NCBI GenBank assembly: GCA_900299195.1
Contig: OMIX01000083.1
Location: forward strand, 1 to 63,397
Source: Deltaproteobacteria bacterium
GTDB lineage: Bacteria; Bdellovibrionota; FAC87; UBA2466
Length of the DNA: 63,397 nt
Direction of reading: 5' to 3'
Shown here in pieces: positions 62,628 through 63,397 of this stretch (the first letter of the stretch is position 1; each line of letters starts with the position of its first letter). Made by a program: the position numbers and the translations under genes. The notes below the pieces were generated by a model. It was not told the DNA's origin. It saw nothing but the letters and a program-made list of their open reading frames with translations, and did not search any database.

Positions 62628-63325
62628 ATGAAACGACTTGTTCATTCTAACCTGACGGAAATTGAGCAACTTGTTATTTCTGGAAACAGCCAAAAAGCAC
62701 GCCAGTTGCTTAGGGCCACTGCTCCAAGTAACATTCCTAGAAAGGAACTTGCGCTTTTTGCCTCACTATGTCGACGAGCCAATTTACCCCTAATTTCAGT
62801 TAGGGTACTTAATCCGCTAGTCAGGCCCGTCGGCAAAAAAGAGGCTTTGGCAACCACGCGGGAAATCACCGAATATGCAGCCGCACTTACTTATTTAGGT
62901 GCCACGGAAGAGTCTAATGAGCTCTTAAAAAGAGTGAACGCCCAGGAAGAGCCCCAAAGTTTGCTGTTTCAAGCCTTCTCTTATTTTGCCAGATGGGATT
63001 ATGGGAGTGCTCTCCCTTTTTTAAAACAATACATTGAGATGGCTAGCATTAGTGACTATCAACGAATCATTGGAAAAGTAAATTTAGTTGCCGCTCTGGT
63101 TTATGAGAGGAAGCACTCCGAAGCTGAGCCGTTGCTAAGGGAACTGATTCGGGCCACGAACCAACAAAAACTTCAGCTTTTGAATGGAAACCTATGGGAA
63201 ATTAGTGCGCAAAATGAAATTTTCCAAAAAAGTTGGAGCTCTGCAAAAAAACATCTAAAGAAATCGTTTGATGTTCTGCACAGAAACCTAGGTGCGGGCT
63301 ACATTTATGTGACTAAGTGGGAGAC
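62628..63325 (+). CDS. TPR protein paralogous to the divergent gene (3' end missing)
   Basis: From ATG 62628 the open frame encodes MKRLVHSNLTEIEQLVISG... with EYAAALTYLGATEESNELLKR, FQAFSYFARWDYGSALPFLKQYI and DYQRIIGKVNLVAALVYERKH. These align block by block with the gene on the other strand (EYAALLTYLGSWREALGLLKK, YQAFGFFAHWDYKGAIEPLQKYI, DYERLVGQLNLAAAWVNEKKY). About 232 codons are genuine; the frame then runs into adapter sequence, so the winged-helix part is not seen. Confidence 0.85.
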
Positions 63326-63397
63326 CTGTCTCTTATACACATCTGACGCTGCCGACGAAGGCTTAGGTGTAGATCTCGGTGGTCGCCGTATCATTAA
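63326..63397. other. Illumina Nextera/P5 adapter read-through (artefact)
   Basis: The bases from 63326 start with the Nextera transposase end CTGTCTCTTATACACATCT, then GACGCTGCCGACGA, an 8-base index AGGCTTAG (63359-63366), and the complement of the P5 primer (GTGTAGATCTCGG... to 63395). It is not genomic. Confidence 0.98.

Overview
The window is one contig of a Gram-negative, diderm bacterium. It carries LPS-transport genes (lptC/lptA-like, lptB, lptE), outer-membrane beta-barrels, lipoproteins and a TolC-MacA-MacB exporter. The order lptC-lptB-rpoN-hpf is the classic proteobacterial cluster. The many secreted subtilases, surface-glycan genes and small lipoproteins fit a deltaproteobacterial or Bdellovibrionota-like organism. 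That placement is an inference from gene content; no rRNA or phylogenetic marker was tested. The last 72 bases are Illumina Nextera/P5 adapter, so the right contig end is an artefact and the last gene is cut there.

Layout. 1-5.8 kb: a partial gene, inorganic pyrophosphatase, a polytopic GT-C-like membrane protein, a J-domain membrane protein and an outer-membrane protein. 5.9-9.6 kb: lptC/A fusion, lptB, rpoN and hpf, closed by a strong terminator. 10-14.1 kb: holA, lptE and leuS on the minus strand. 14.2-16.8 kb: thiolase, a small ORF and a GT4 glycosyltransferase. 16.9-22.6 kb: a KGG-repeat stress protein, a beta-barrel, tex and a membrane-anchored sulfatase-fold protein. 22.6-23.9 kb: a convergent, overlapping pair of a Cys/Gly-rich protein with a PEP-CTERM-like tail and an exosortase-family protease. 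24.0-24.15 kb: a candidate structured RNA whose two hairpins share the same loop, ahead of an nhaR-type regulator. 25.2-27.2 kb: a second HPF-like gene, a beta-carbonic anhydrase and a bestrophin-like channel in one operon.

27.2-32.6 kb is an accessory region. It holds copies of a 37-bp repeat, a secreted coiled-coil protein behind a near-consensus sigma-54 promoter, an autoregulated-looking Fic protein, an SGNH hydrolase, an atypical ketol-acid reductoisomerase and a duplicated scrap of that gene's 3' end. 32.6-36.9 kb: uvrB, a ComEC-type metallo-beta-lactamase protein, a glycosyltransferase gene broken by an in-frame TAG, and tRNA-Arg(ACG). 37.1-40.1 kb: a lipoprotein subtilase followed by a separate propeptide-like protein. 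40.3-45.6 kb: a surface-glycan modification cluster (acyltransferase, FkbH-like protein, 2OG oxygenase). Two of its enzymes share a C-terminal domain, and two orphan tails of that domain lie nearby. 45.7-49.2 kb: glutathione peroxidase, Nudix hydrolase, fatty-acid desaturase and Xaa-Pro aminopeptidase. 49.3-55 kb: secreted proteins of mostly unknown role, including a second subtilase and a candidate clan CD cysteine peptidase, with more repeat copies. 55.1-59.3 kb: tolC-macA-macB. 59.4-63.3 kb: an N2227-type methyltransferase, an FHA protein and two divergent paralogous TPR proteins.

The window is dominated by envelope biology: LPS transport, export, secreted proteases, protein sorting and glycan decoration. 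Core housekeeping genes (leuS, holA, uvrB, rpoN, tex, ppa) are interspersed. The strongest leads for something new are the exosortase/single-substrate pair, the twin-hairpin RNA, and the reused C-terminal domain and 37-bp repeat, which mark recombination-active sites.
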